The notes: generated from the letters alone by a model not told the origin. 47,100 nucleotides of DNA from Welwitschia mirabilis (GCA_051453625.1 JBOZIK010000001.1:253968502-254015601), one strand, 5' to 3'; positions 10,039 through 21,500 are shown, counted from the stretch's first letter. Program-made: numbers and translations.

Positions 10039-11269
10039 AGGAATATGAAAAAACACTTATACATTATTAAAGTACTAATAATGTGTAGCCTTAAGAAAAT
10101 GAAGTTGATGAAGAGATAATGCATACAATATGAAAAACTTAATTACGAACATTTTCCTCTTCTATAATAGTTCATAGGTATTTGAATCCTTTCAATTGAC
10201 TGAAATCCAATTGATCATTCATAAATTGTAAAGGCTTGAAATGCTTAAACATACTACATGATAAAAAAACTAAAGTAAAATCAACTCAAGAAATGTTGAA
10301 AAGAGAAATTATTTGAATAATTACATTCACCTAATGGTAAGTGTTGGATATCTTTTCAAGAAAAGATGATCCACTAAATTAATTATTACAAGTAGAATGT
10401 AGTTTCTCTGCTTTTCATTTATTCTTATGCCACAAAGATACATATTTCAGCATAGTTATTAAATTGTACTTTTTCAGAAAAATAAGGATTAAACCATATA
10501 GAAACCATTAATATATAATAAAGGGTATAAATGCATTTTTTAAATGTATCAGTTGGTAATAAAAGACATGACTAAATAATACTTTGAATTCATAAAATTC
10601 ATTAGCAATATAAAAGATTAATAATTCAAATATTTTATTAAAAAATAAAATCTTACCAAACTCATGATATAAATAATCTAAAAGATATATTTCATTTAAA
10701 GATTGATATTAAGAATGAAAAACATCAATGTTTCTATTATAAATCTAAGAATTTTGAGAAAGCTTCTTAAGATGAATATTTAAAATAGGTTTAACATACT
10801 TAATAATTTTCCTAATATTTAACTCTAAGCATGAATTATCATTAAGAAGATAAGGTTTACCCCAATTTATAATTCCAAGATATCCTAAGTCATAATTTTA
10901 AAAAGAGTTTTAATTATAAGCATAAAGTAAAGTGGACTTAGTAGGAGAGGAAAGGATTTTAATTCGGGTATTACATGGAATCACAACTAAAAAGGATGAA
11001 GAAACATGGTATACTCTTAAGGTTGGACTGTTGCATTAGAAGGAACAAGCCCATCCTCCATTACGTTTAGCTAATTCTCCATGTATTATTTATTATTTCT
11101 ACTCTTCTCACTGTTGTTTTGATTATTACTTGGTTGAATTCTTAAGAAGTTATTATTAATATTACATGGATTAAAGGAATGAAAACTTTTTAAGTTTTTT
11201 TTTTTCACATTCTTCAAGATTATCAAATAAAGTTGAATTGTGTAAAGTAAGGAGTATTTCTACTAATGG
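8986..11269. other. 2.3 kb A+T-rich DNA, no recognisable gene
   Basis: By position this should be the 3' half of the gypsy element, where reverse transcriptase and integrase belong, but I find no motif on either strand. The only clear landmark is the TC microsatellite near 10000. The 66-codon minus-strand frame at 9856-10056 is just that repeat read as Arg-Glu. Confidence 0.5.
9979..10035 (+). repeat. (TC)28 microsatellite
   Basis: Uninterrupted TC dinucleotides over 57 bp, GA on the other strand. It is perfect although the surrounding DNA is heavily decayed, as expected for a slippage-prone tract. Confidence 0.98.
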
Positions 11270-11900
11270 ATGATGTTCAATAAGCATGGAGGGTCTAATT
11301 GTTGATAAAGATCAGAATCTTTGTCCATATCTTTTATAGTCATATCAAAGATTCTAATAATGGATTTCTTATTGTCTATATGGAATTCTATCATTTTAAT
11401 TTGTGTGTCAATAATGCAATGGGCTATTACGCAAAAGGCGTTTTCTGAGAGTAAAGGACATTCTCCATTTTATTATACATCAATAATAACTACATATATA
11501 GGGTAAAAAGCTCTTTAATTTGTATGACCAGATCCTTAATAACTCTAATTATTTTTTAAGAGTTGCATCATCTAGTTATAACATAAGTTTTAACGATCAA
11601 ATCATGTTTTTCAACACAAATTATTTATAAATGTAAAATGGCATAATGTTGACATTTGATTCTATGTCTATTAGTGCTTTCTTGATATTTTTTCTTTCTT
11701 CTAAGATAATACTAACTATAGCAACCCCTAGGTCTTTGAATTTTGGAGACTTCTATGCTACTAAGTTAGAAAGGAATTATGCAATGAACACCTTACTTCA
11801 TATGGTTCTTTTTTATTTTCTCTTAATTAAGTTCTTTCAGATTTTGATGTATCTAGGATTATCTTGTAATATTTCTAGAAAGGTCTGTTGATACTCACAT
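11270..11900 (-). pseudogene. Ty3/gypsy aspartic protease relic
   Basis: The retroviral-type protease cuts the element polyprotein. On the minus strand I read PKFKDLGVAIVSIILEERKN then KKALIDIESNVNIMPFYIYK (about 11780-11600), matching the plant gypsy pattern of a hydrophobic strand followed by ALxDLGASVNxMPxxIYK. The catalytic D-(S/G)-A motif is lost: it reads DIESN. Further down, after several stops, ECPLLSENAFCVIAHCIIDT and KDMDKDSDL (about 11460-11300) fit the usual VPIILGRPFLATAxAxIDV block. It lies downstream of gag in the same orientation. Multiple stops, non-functional. Confidence 0.75.
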
Positions 11901-12779
11901 ATTAATTAATTACCTTAAGATAATCATTTCAGGTAGGATGAGTATTTAATCTTTTTAACCAAGGATTTATGGGCTTATTTCCCATGTTTTCATTGGTTGT
12001 GTTATGATTAGATTTTTCTTTAGAAGCTAAAGAAAAGCTAGGTTGATTAAGAATTTCTATATCATAATCATGGGTCTGATCCTCTTGCTTATGAAAAGTA
12101 TGAGTTACCTCATTAAGAGTTATATCATGTCCACTTCTTATCACTATCTTCCAATCCTTTTAACATAATTTTGATTAGGAGTGATTTGAATTATAAGAAA
12201 GCCTTAAGCTCTGGGATTTTCTAACCTGGTTTATTAAAAGATGCTAATCAAATTATCTAGGTTCTTATTTTCATTTTCTAAATCTTTCTTAGTATTTTTT
12301 TTGCATCTTATTTAATTCTTTCATTAACTCTATAAGGAGTTGTCCTAAAATTGGTAAGGCTAAAAATTATTAGACTAAAAGATATTTGGTTGAAAGTTAT
12401 TAGGCTAAACGTTATTACTTCTATATCTAATATCAAAATAGGGTTTGAAGGCTAGTTATGGTATTATATTTTGTGGCTAAAATTGTTGATTATTTTTAAA
12501 GGTATTGGGTTTTTTAATTAAATGCATAGGATTCCTCATAAATCATTCCTCTACATGTTAGTAAGGTAAGATAATATTTGATGTAATGAAAGTTGTCTTC
12601 ACATATTTCATAAGAAGAGTAAGGTATTAATGGTTGAGGTTGTTTATTTAACATCTTATCATCAACCAAGGCCTTAATGTTATTTTCTAATGTATTGGTA
12701 AGATCTTGAATTATATTGCTAGGGCTAGGTTACTCTTCACATTATACTTTCTTGATGTCTTTTAATATTTTCCCTATAG
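11901..12779 (-). pseudogene. Gypsy gag-protease linker, decayed
   Basis: Contains a 71-codon open frame at 11929-12144 (minus strand; starts MIRSGHDITLNEVTHTF, ends KPINPWLKRLNTHPT) with no recognisable domain. In plant gypsy polyproteins the segment between gag and protease is poorly conserved and often low-complexity, which this would fit. It is assigned by position only. Confidence 0.4.
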
Positions 12780-13375
12780 TTTTACATTTTTTGATGGTTG
12801 GCTTAGGTTATGCTTGACTAATTTCTATCAATTCTTTTAAAACATTTCTAAAATTAAGTTAAATAAATTTCCCATACATGCAAAATCTACTAGTTTCTTA
12901 GTTTGGCTGTTCAATTCACTATAGAAGTAGTTAACAAGTATGACTCTTGAAAATTTGTCTACAGGATTAGATGAGGAAGCAATTAAAAATGTCTTATAAG
13001 TTGTAGCATAATCCTCATAAGGTTGTTATGTAAAGTTGATGATTTCATTTTTCTCTTTCAATCATGATTGCTTCATTCATGAATCTTTTTATGAAGACAT
13101 CTTAAACTTGGCCTCAAGTTTTAAGGATTTTATGTAGGATAGTTTTCAACCAATTTGTAACCTGATCTCTAAGGATGAAAGGGTAAATGATCATGTGACT
13201 CATATTAGTTACCTTATTTTTCCAATTTCTTGAGGTAAGAATAAGTTATTCTATTTTAGCTAAGTAGTGAAAAGGATCTTTAAAATCATCTCCTAAGAAG
13301 ATAGGATAGGATTGCAAGTTTTTGAGTTTCACATCCTTTTCATTAAATAAACCAAAGGGGTTTTAGATCTTTCTT
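12780..13375 (-). pseudogene. Ty3/gypsy gag relic
   Basis: Gag forms the virus-like particle that packages element RNA. On the minus strand, from about 13372 down: NPFGLFNEKDVKLKNLQSYP, then IIYPFILRDQVTNWLKTIL (near 13190-13130), FIKRFMNEA, QPYEDYATTYKTFL (near 13015-12975) and a final FACMGNLFN block. This is the retrotransposon gag domain pattern (PFxLRDxAxxWL, then a helix with F..RF, then YxxWxRF). Stops and small indels interrupt it. It sits between the primer-binding site and the protease relic in the same orientation. Confidence 0.85.
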
Positions 13376-13984
13376 TTTATTTGAGCTATTATTTCCTTGA
13401 TGGTTAATGTGGTATAAGTAAGAGTTGAAGTAGAGTTAGATATTTTGTGGAGGTTTAGAAGGAAAAAACATTTGAGAGATAGGATTTGAAGAGGAAGATG
13501 ATTTAAATATGAAATAAAATAATCATCTTCTTCTATCCTAAATTGAAATGAAATTTTCTCATCTTAAGTTCTTGAATTGAATTTTCACTAATCTTATTAA
13601 ATTTATTTACTAATAAATCACTTCTTCCACTAATACTTTTCTATGTGAGTATATCCTTGCATTTCCATAAAAGCTTCAAATAATCTTCTTTACATCCAAG
13701 TTGAACAATACCTTCCAGATTACACAAAGTATAAGAAGAAGATTATACTAATAGTGGATGTAACACAAAGTGCACATCAAGTTTATTGAAAATGATGGTA
13801 ATATTTTAAAATAAAAAAATTAAAAATAATAGAAATTGAAAAGGAATCTAAACTAAGAAAGTAAAAGAGCAAATTAACCTAACAAGAAGAAAAATTATAT
13901 GTATTCATTATATAAGTAGACATTTTGAAATTAATATGCTTACTTGAATAGTGAAAATTAACCTTTTAGACTTTCTTAAATTCC
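13376..13984 (-). other. Gypsy leader between primer-binding site and gag
   Basis: About 0.6 kb of untranslated leader by position. It is A+T-rich and contains no recognised motif. Confidence 0.5.
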
Positions 13985-14002
13985 TCCCTAGTAATGACAC
14001 TA
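13985..14002 (-). promoter_or_regulatory. Primer-binding site, tRNA-Asp type, decayed
   Basis: On the plus strand the 18 bases TCCCTAGTAATGACACTA match the plant tRNA-Asp(GUC) 3' end (TCCCCGGCAACGGCGCCA, from memory) at 11 of 18 positions. All seven differences are C-to-T or G-to-A. The minus strand would therefore have paired with tRNA-Asp to prime reverse transcription. It lies 3 bp from the LTR boundary and points toward gag, as required. Confidence 0.8.
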
Positions 14003-14005
14003 ATT

Positions 14006-15115
14006 TGTTTGAGTCTAAATCATGTGATTAATCTACTATTTTTGTCCAATGGATTATTCAGCTTTAATGCCTATAAAACTTAATAAAACTCATACGAAAC
14101 ACACCAGTATATGGCATTTGACATGAATTTCATACTTTAAAGAGAACTTCTAAGTAGGAAATTAGAAGATTACTTTAATCAAAAAGAGAGAAACTAAAAT
14201 AATTTTCTATTCTAACTTCAAAACAATAAAGTAATGAAAATGCAATATGTAATGAATGAATGCAAGAGGAAAAGATAGTGAAACTTAAATGTAAATTCTA
14301 ACTAAATGCATCAACTTGTTATCACCTAAGTTAGCTCTCATTATCTATATTAATCATAGATAACTATTACCTAATTGCAATTAATAAACTATAAGAAAAA
14401 TCATAAAGTAATTTAAAAGAACACTTTAGTTAATATCTTTATTAATCAAAATGTCCACATCCTTTGACTAAAAAAAAAACTCCTTAATAAAGGAGACGCA
14501 AGCCAATACCAAGAAATGTCCTTCTCTATAACTAGGATGAATTCCTTGCTTAATCGATCTCTCACAAGACTAATCAATACATTAAAGATAAGTAAATGGG
14601 AAATTTAAATCACCAAAACATAGTAGGGAATCATAAGTAAGCATACCCCTACTTTTATAACATCTTCTTGATGTAATATCTATTGGTGTAACATCTTCTT
14701 AGTGTAACATCTTCTTGATTATGTGGAATGTCTTATTAGTATAATGTTTTCTTGGTGTAACATCTTCTTTGCAAGCATATTCTTGATTATGTGAAATGTC
14801 TTCTTAATGTAATGTATTTTAGTATAACATCTTCTTAGCATAACATCTTATTGATTATGTAAAATGTCTTCTCGATGTAACATCTTCTTGGTATGACATC
14901 TTCTTTTACATGTCTTTCTCAAATGCTTCATAATTACTTTATTTTGATCCAAATTATTTATCTTTGGTCTTTAACATTAAAAGTATTTAATATAAGCATT
15001 AAACCTATAAAACGAAACTAAAAATCTCTAAACATGATCTTAAATATGGCTAACTTGGTTCATAATACCATGTAAGTAATATTTTAGTCATCTCCAAAGG
15101 AAGAAGATAAATAAG
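14006..15115 (-). mobile_element. 5' LTR of the gypsy element
   Basis: The inner boundary is set by the primer-binding site, followed by TG at 14006. The outer boundary is approximate: similarity to the other LTR piece fades at about 15090-15115. Length is about 1.1 kb. The distal third holds a minisatellite of TAACATCTTCTTGG units. The proximal two thirds have no counterpart at the left end because that LTR is truncated at 8681. Confidence 0.65.
14655..14910 (+). repeat. Minisatellite of about 16 bp (TGTAACATCTTCTTGG) inside the LTR
   Basis: About eleven imperfect units, such as TAACATCTTCTTGATG, TAACATCTTCTTAGTG and TAACATCTTCTTAGCA. Several are extended by GATTATGTGAAATGTCTTCT into a longer unit of about 37 bp. 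The truncated LTR copy at 8681-8785 retains three or four units, so the array is part of the LTR family and not a local expansion. Confidence 0.85.
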
Positions 15116-16232
15116 AAATATTTTTCAAGAAAAACCCCTTAAATTAATTCCATGACTAAAAAAAGACCTTATATACTTTGGAATTGTAATGAATAATTCA
15201 AATAGGCCTTATAAATCCTGATTAGAAACTCTAAGTTAAGACTATAATACCTTATTCCACTTCAATTGAAGAATATCATATCATTAGCATATTGTATAAG
15301 AGATATTAGAGCTTTAGTAATGTATTATTTTTAAGCCTTCTATAGAAATGGACTAGCCATTAACGTATCATGATACTTCTTGGTTTAGTATAAGTACTTT
15401 CATAGATTGTATACGTTTTATGTTTCTAATAAGAATATGTTACATGTTCTTGTTGTATGACTTGGATATCAAGTTTTAATGGATCTTGTACTTGTTATTC
15501 TTAGAATTGATTAAAACATGTTATTACTTTAAGAAATATTTAATGATTCTCCTTTTCATTCTAGCTAGAATAACTTAAATTCTTATTTGATGAATCTTAA
15601 AAGACCCATACTTTTCATACATATTTTATTCTTATCATAGAGGCTAGGTAACTTAGATATATTACCCTTATGTCTATAATGGATGAGATTATTCCATTGT
15701 GCTTGAGCTAGAACTAAATGAGTCTTCTATTATGGATGAGATTATGCCACTATGCCTCAGTTAGAGTAAAAGATACATAAATTTACTTTAGTACTTATGT
15801 TTTTCTATACAGTTATTATGCTAGTTTGAATGCTATATTCCATTCCTAAATCTCTTATATATTTTACTTTCTTATACTCATTCTTATTATGGCTGCTTTA
15901 TTGATAGCTTACAACATTTATATTTATGAAAAAATGACATTAGTATTATATTAAAAATAGAATTCCTAGTATTATTGGTAAAGTTTGGATCTCGTGATGA
16001 AGGAAATTATATTTCTAAGACAATATTGCTATGTTTTATGCATAGTCTAATGATTGTTTATTTGACTACGATTTTGCTTATATGTTAAATAAGTTTTAGT
16101 AGTAATGTTATTTTGTTATACCTACGATATGGTAGTTATAAGATACCAATTCCCGATTACTAATTTGTTCTAGATAGCATTACCTGTTACATTTTTATTT
16201 AAAATAAAATAAAAAATTTAGTTTTTAAAAAT
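15116..16232. other. 1.1 kb without a recognisable gene; contains a 53-bp duplication
   Basis: A+T-rich, stops in all frames. The segment at 15673-15725 (TCTATAATGGATGAGATTAT onward) is repeated at 15726-15773 with a few changes. The rest has no recognised motif. Confidence 0.6.
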
Positions 16233-16640
16233 GTTTATTGTTTAATTAAAAAACATAAAAGACAATTTTATAAATGAAAAAATGACCAAATGGCACCAAT
16301 GAAAAGTTTATTATTTAATTTAAAGCAATGAGAAACAATTTTACAAATTAGGGGAAAAACTACTGAATGGGGCTAAAAAATAGTTTTCAATAAAGTTTAT
16401 TATTTAACTAAAAAATAAAAAATTTACAAAAAAAAAAAAACTAATGAATGAAGAAATAAAAAAGGTTTATTATTCAATTAAAAACATAAAAGACAATTTT
16501 ATAAAATTAAAAAAATACTAAATTAGGACAATAAAAAATTATACATTTAATTAAAAATAAGAAACATTTTTATAAAGAAATAATTAAAATTTTTATTATT
16601 TAATTTAAAAATAAAAAATAGTTTTTAGAAAAGATATAGT
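16233..16640 (+). repeat. Six degenerate units of 50-90 bp, A+T-rich array
   Basis: Units begin with GTTTATTATTTAATTAAAAA at about 16233, 16306, 16395, 16465, 16537 and 16589, then continue with CATAAAAGACAATTTTATAAA and a GACCAAATGG-like end. The last two units are shortened. The array stops 40 bp before the promoter-like trimer. Confidence 0.75.
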
Positions 16641-17101
16641 TTTATGAAATGAAGGGAGGAAACCACCAAAATGTGTTAAATTCACTTTATAAACTAGGCC
16701 TAGGAAAACTACAAAGGCTATGAAGTAGAGACAAATAGAAGAATTCAGAATTTAGTGGTTGCAACACTATAAAAGCCAAAAAAGAAACTCTACCAAAGCA
16801 AAAATGGAGGGCCAAAATGGTGGATATCATTAACAATATCAAGGAATCAATAAGGAAAAATTGAGACCATAAAAAAGCCTACATAGAAAAAAGAGATCAC
16901 AAAAAGAGAAACCTCTACAGTATACCAAGTTTTGAATTTATATATTTCTTTTTAAATTGTAAGAAATTTCTCTGTAAGAATGTTTTAGATTTTAAAATGT
17001 CAATGTAAAAAGTTTATTCTTATAATACGTTACCATTTTTCCCTATATCTTGCGCAATGTAATATTAACCTCCTTGTATCTAACTGCATTTACTAAATTC
17101 A

Positions 17102-17113
17102 CCCTATAAAAGG
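17102..17113 (+). promoter_or_regulatory. TATA-box-like site, unit B
   Basis: CCCTATAAAAGG followed by AGCC: a good plant TATA context. Conserved in place across the three units. Activity is not shown by sequence. Confidence 0.4.
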
Positions 17114-17411
17114 AGCCATGGAAAAATTATAAAGGATAGAAAAAATGGCTATAAGGCTATAAAACCCATAAAATAGACTCTACAAACACCTATACAAAAA
17201 ATAGATATCATAAGGAAGAGGAGCATTAATAGCCTACTAAATTTTAAATTTATATGTTTCTTCTTAAATTATAAGAAATTTCTTTATAAAAACATTTTAG
17301 ATTATAAACGGTTAGTCTATAAAGTTTATTATTATAATGCTTTATCATTTTTTCTATATTTTAAACAATGTAATATGGATGTTCTTATATCTTTGTGCAT
17401 TGCTAATTTCA

Positions 17412-17423
17412 CCCTATAAAAAG
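17412..17423 (+). promoter_or_regulatory. TATA-box-like site, unit C
   Basis: CCCTATAAAAAG at the same offset as in unit B. In unit A the equivalent site has decayed to CTTTATAAAC at 16685-16694. Confidence 0.4.
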
Positions 17424-17820
17424 ACGCGTAATAAAACTACAATGGCTGCAAAGAAGAAGTTGATAGAAGGATTCAGAATTTAATGGTTATAAGGGTGCAA
17501 GATCCAAAGAAGGAGCTATGTAAAATTAGAAACAAAGGGCTAAACATATTTTCATCATCAAAAAAATCAAAGGAATGAAATAAGGGGAATCAAAATTTAA
17601 GTAAATCTTCTATAGAAAATATAGACTGCATGAAAAAGAGCATTAACAACCTACTAGGCTTTGCATTTATATGTTTATTTTAAACTACAAGTAATTTCTT
17701 TGTGAGAACATTTTACATTATAAACTATTAATTTAAAAAGTTTACTCTTATAATAATTTATCTTTTTTCACTTCATTTTAAGAAATGTAACATTAATGTC
17801 CTTGTATCTCTGTGTATTGT

Positions 17821-18039
17821 AAATTTATGATATCATAATTTTGATATGATTCATTTAAATTAATAAATGTTATAAACTAGAATTATTTAGATTTTACTTT
17901 TTTATGCATATATTAAACTAACTTAATATTCAATAGACCACACCCATTCATTTGATTTATTTACTTAGATCTTACAACTTGTTAAGTTCAAATCCCTTTT
18001 TATTTAAAATAAGGTCTATTCATTAATACCGTGTAATGT
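17821..18039. other. Short spacer between the trimer and the next array
   Basis: A+T-rich, no motif seen. Confidence 0.5.
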
Positions 18040-18525
18040 TACATTATTACAAAAGTTATAAAAGTAAATTTAAAACATATAAAATAAAAAAACTTGTAAA
18101 CTCATAAAATTAAAAACTTATAAAAATTTTTAAAAAAAAACTTATAAACTTACAAAAGTAAATAACAAACATGTAAACTTATAAATTTAAAAAACTTTTA
18201 AAATAAAAAGTAGATGTATCCAAGTAAATCAAGAACTTATAAACTTTAAAAAAATTATAAACTTATAAAAGAGAAAACCTTATGAAATTTATAAATTTAA
18301 AAATTAGGAATAAATAACATATCTATAAAATTAAAGATAAACTTATAAAATTAAATAACAAAATTATAAAATTAATAAATTTACATACAAAATAAATTAA
18401 AAACTTATAAATAACAAATTTATAAAATTAACATCCATATGTATAACCTTAAATAACAAACCTATCAAATTAAATAACAAACTTATAAAATAAAATAACA
18501 AAGTTGTAAAATTAAACTTATGCTT
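18040..18525 (+). repeat. Imperfect array of about 20-bp units, AACTTATAAAATTAAATAAC
   Basis: Some twenty or more degenerate units over about 490 bp, for instance AACTTATAAAATTAAATAAC near 18340, CAAACTTATAAAATAAAATAAC near 18478 and ACTTATAAACTTACAAAAG near 18140. Period and phase drift through indels. It is nearly free of C and G and non-coding. Confidence 0.75.
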
Positions 18526-21500
18526 TTAAGGGTAAAAAAGCTCATTATTTTTTTTAAAGATAATGCATGTTTAGATTTATTTTTTCAAGGTTATTATTTA
18601 TTTAATTTGTTATTTTTACTTAATTCATATAGCCATAAATAATAATTAATTTAATAATAAATACTAATAAGAGAACTTATATATACTTCTACATCTATTT
18701 GTTTTCATTCTCTAGAGTTTTAATGTGAGTTTGTCTACTTGTCAAGGTCTTTGAAAATCAAAGAAATATATAGTAGAATGGATTTCAATGTGGAACACCA
18801 ATGAGTTCTAAATTGTAAAAGATGAAGAAGATTTCATTAGAGACAAAGACTTCAAAGCAAAACTTCTCATGGATAAACTCTTTATATGTATATAATGAAA
18901 ATAGAGACGATGAAAATCTAGAAGGTATAATTTAAATTCATTCATGGATTTTTTAATTTATAATCATTTGATTTGTAATAAAATCATTCTTCTTTATGTT
19001 TATAGATAAAATAAATATTGTATCTCTTCAACATATTACTACACCATCTAATATTGTAGTACAAGAAATGCCTAATTATATCATATAAGACTAAATCAAC
19101 CAATGGAAAGCATGCCTATAAAAAGAACCACCTTACTAGTAGTCAACAAGTAGATACTAAGCACTAATATGATATTTACAAGTCAAATGTATGTCAAATA
19201 CAAATTGTTCTTTACATTAATAAGAAGATAAAAACATGTAAAGTGATAAAAAGAGATTATGAAAGAGGATGCTTATCATAATTAATAATCACACTTATGT
19301 AGAGAATGATGGAAAAGGTAGTGAAATGCAAGAGTATTAAATATCAATGTCCTTTTCTCTAAAATAACTCTTGCATAAACATTGTGTCAACCTTAGTACC
19401 CTGACTTAAATAAATATAATGATAATGTATCTCAAAGTAATAAATCATTTTATATAGAAATATGAGTTCTTACACAACCAAAATGACTGAAAAGTTTTGT
19501 TTTCTGATAAATAGAAATACACTATTTTATTTAAAGTTTTTATTTATTATACTATGTGCTATGTCTGCTTGCCATTTTTGATTAATTGTTAGCTCAAGAG
19601 TATTGGTCATAAGGTTACAAAAGACTTAGAGAAGGACTATCTATTAATAGTATGTTTTTAAATCTAGCATAAGAGAAAGTTATATATCCACTAACAAGTA
19701 CCTTGAAGGAGGGAAAGAAATGTGTAATGAAGAAATAAGGATTTTCATATGAAAGATGTACAAGCAGAAGATGACTCATAACATTGAGAAGTCCCTTCAA
19801 AGGAAAGTGGAATAAGATAAAAGATGATATTTATGACTTCAAAAAGACAATGTAGTTGATTTTAGTGAAAGCTGAAATATTCTAATTTAGAGATTTTTTG
19901 TCCTTTACTTTTCAATTTTATTATTTTTTCTTACTTTAAATGGCAAGATAGAAGATACAAGTTTTCTTTGTATTAGGTTGGGTTTAAGTTGGCATTCCAT
20001 TATAATAGTCAAGAAAGCTTTGTGTTTAAAAGTTATCTTCAAATTTAGTTTCATAGTTATATAAGGTTATTTTAAGATTGAAAAATACAAAGTAGGACAA
20101 TGTTATAATGAGTATATTATAAATAGTACTATTGTATTATTATTAATAAAATCATATTATACTTTTTATTAATATTACTTTTTACCATGTGATATCTTTT
20201 TTAATTATTATTTTTTTCTAAGAGGTCAAAACCTGAAATAAAATTTCCTTTTCTATATTTTTCTTATCATTCTTTCATGTTTTCATTTTAATTTTTACAT
20301 GAGTTAAATTTGAAAAAAAAATTTAAATTCAAACGATCTAAACAATAATAAATATTATAAACTTCAAAAATAAAAAATATAAATACAAAAGAAATAAGAA
20401 AAATAAATTTTAAAAAAACACAAACTTAATGTATTAAAACTTAATCAAATTTTACAGAACTATCAAATTCTTTTTATGGAAATGTAAGAGGCCTATTTCA
20501 TCTTGGTTCAGACCTATTTATAATAAGAAATTGTGTGTTTACTTATGAAATTTAACACATAAAAAATTTCACCAAATTTTATGATATTTCACATGGACTG
20601 GAGCTTATATATTAGTCTTATCATTTCAAAATCATATTACTTGTATTTTTAATATTTATTTTATTATTTAGCATATTTATATATAATAAAATATATTCTT
20701 TTAATTAATAAAAATTTTATAAATATATTCCTATTACTATTTAATAATTTACTAATCAATGAAACATATTTCTTTTATTAATAAAACTAGTTTACTTAGA
20801 TTAGTTTTTAATTACTGTAATATAATATTATTAATAATTAATCTACACTAGTATACAAATAAATTTATTAATGTTTCATATAGTAAATAATAAAAATTTT
20901 TAATAAGTAAAATAGAAATAACATGTGTAATATCATTATTAAATTAATGCCTTTAAATTTCATAATTATTTTTATTAATCTCTTTTATTTTATTTTTCCC
21001 TAATTACTTTTTTTGTTTAGTGTTTACTAGTCTTACATTAAATTTTGTTTTTCCCCTCTTTTGTCTTTTATTAACTTGTTGCAATGTAAAAAAGATCGAT
21101 ATAGTTTTGGAATATGTTTTCACGTATCTAAAAAATGAAAAATGTGATTTTTATAAAGTTTGCAACTACTACTTTACCTCAACTATTACCAATAGGGCAT
21201 AATATCATCTTGCAAAGTCAATTAAGAATGAGGTACAATCTTTCAAGGAAAATCCTTTTATTTATCTAGCTTTTAGATTGAAAAAGAACATTGTAATGTT
21301 TTTATATGGAATTTATAATCAAGAACATTTGAAACAAACACATTACAATATCCTTTACTAATTAAGAACAACCACAATGCTACACATTTGTTGTGGTGAA
21401 ATTTCTAGTCTCTAATTTAATATGGTAATGTGCATTTTGTAATTGTTCATGCATGTTTTATCATATCTATAATCATCTAGCATTACTTTTGTCATTAAGA

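Larger units (their letters stand above)
8681..15115 (-). mobile_element. Degraded Ty3/gypsy retrotransposon, minus strand, gag and protease only
   Basis: Read on the minus strand: 5' LTR (about 15115-14006), primer-binding site (14002-13985), gag (about 13375-12780), protease (about 11900-11270), an unrecognised 2.3-kb stretch, then a truncated 3' LTR (8985-8681). The two LTR pieces are in direct orientation and clearly related. No reverse transcriptase, RNase H or integrase is recognisable, so the element is a deletion derivative, a non-autonomous form, or too decayed in the 3' half. The 3' LTR is cut off at 8680 by the Sirevirus-like element. Confidence 0.75.
16678..17820 (+). repeat. Three tandem promoter-like units (417, 310 and 416 bp)
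   Basis: Unit A 16678-17094, unit B 17095-17404, unit C 17405-17820. Each opens with AAATTCACCCTATAAAAGG (degenerate in A), continues with an A-rich leader-like stretch, then ATGTTTCTTCTTAAATTATA followed by AGAAATTTCT and GAACATTTTAGATTATAAAC, and closes with AATGTAATATTAA, CTTGTATCTCTGTGCATTG. Unit B lacks about 105 bp in the middle. Position-by-position similarity between A and C is obvious by eye. No reading frame is shared, so the repeat is non-coding. Possible origins: tandem LTR pieces, the intergenic region of an endogenous pararetrovirus, or a satellite seeded from either; I cannot choose from sequence alone. Confidence 0.85.

Noticed and set aside
9856-10056. 66-codon minus-strand open frame with a long Arg-Glu repeat
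   Set aside because: It is only the TC microsatellite read as GA codons, with random sequence on each side.
14655-14910. Repeated units considered as a CRISPR-like array
   Set aside because: Units are contiguous and degenerate with no unique spacers, and the setting is a plant LTR.
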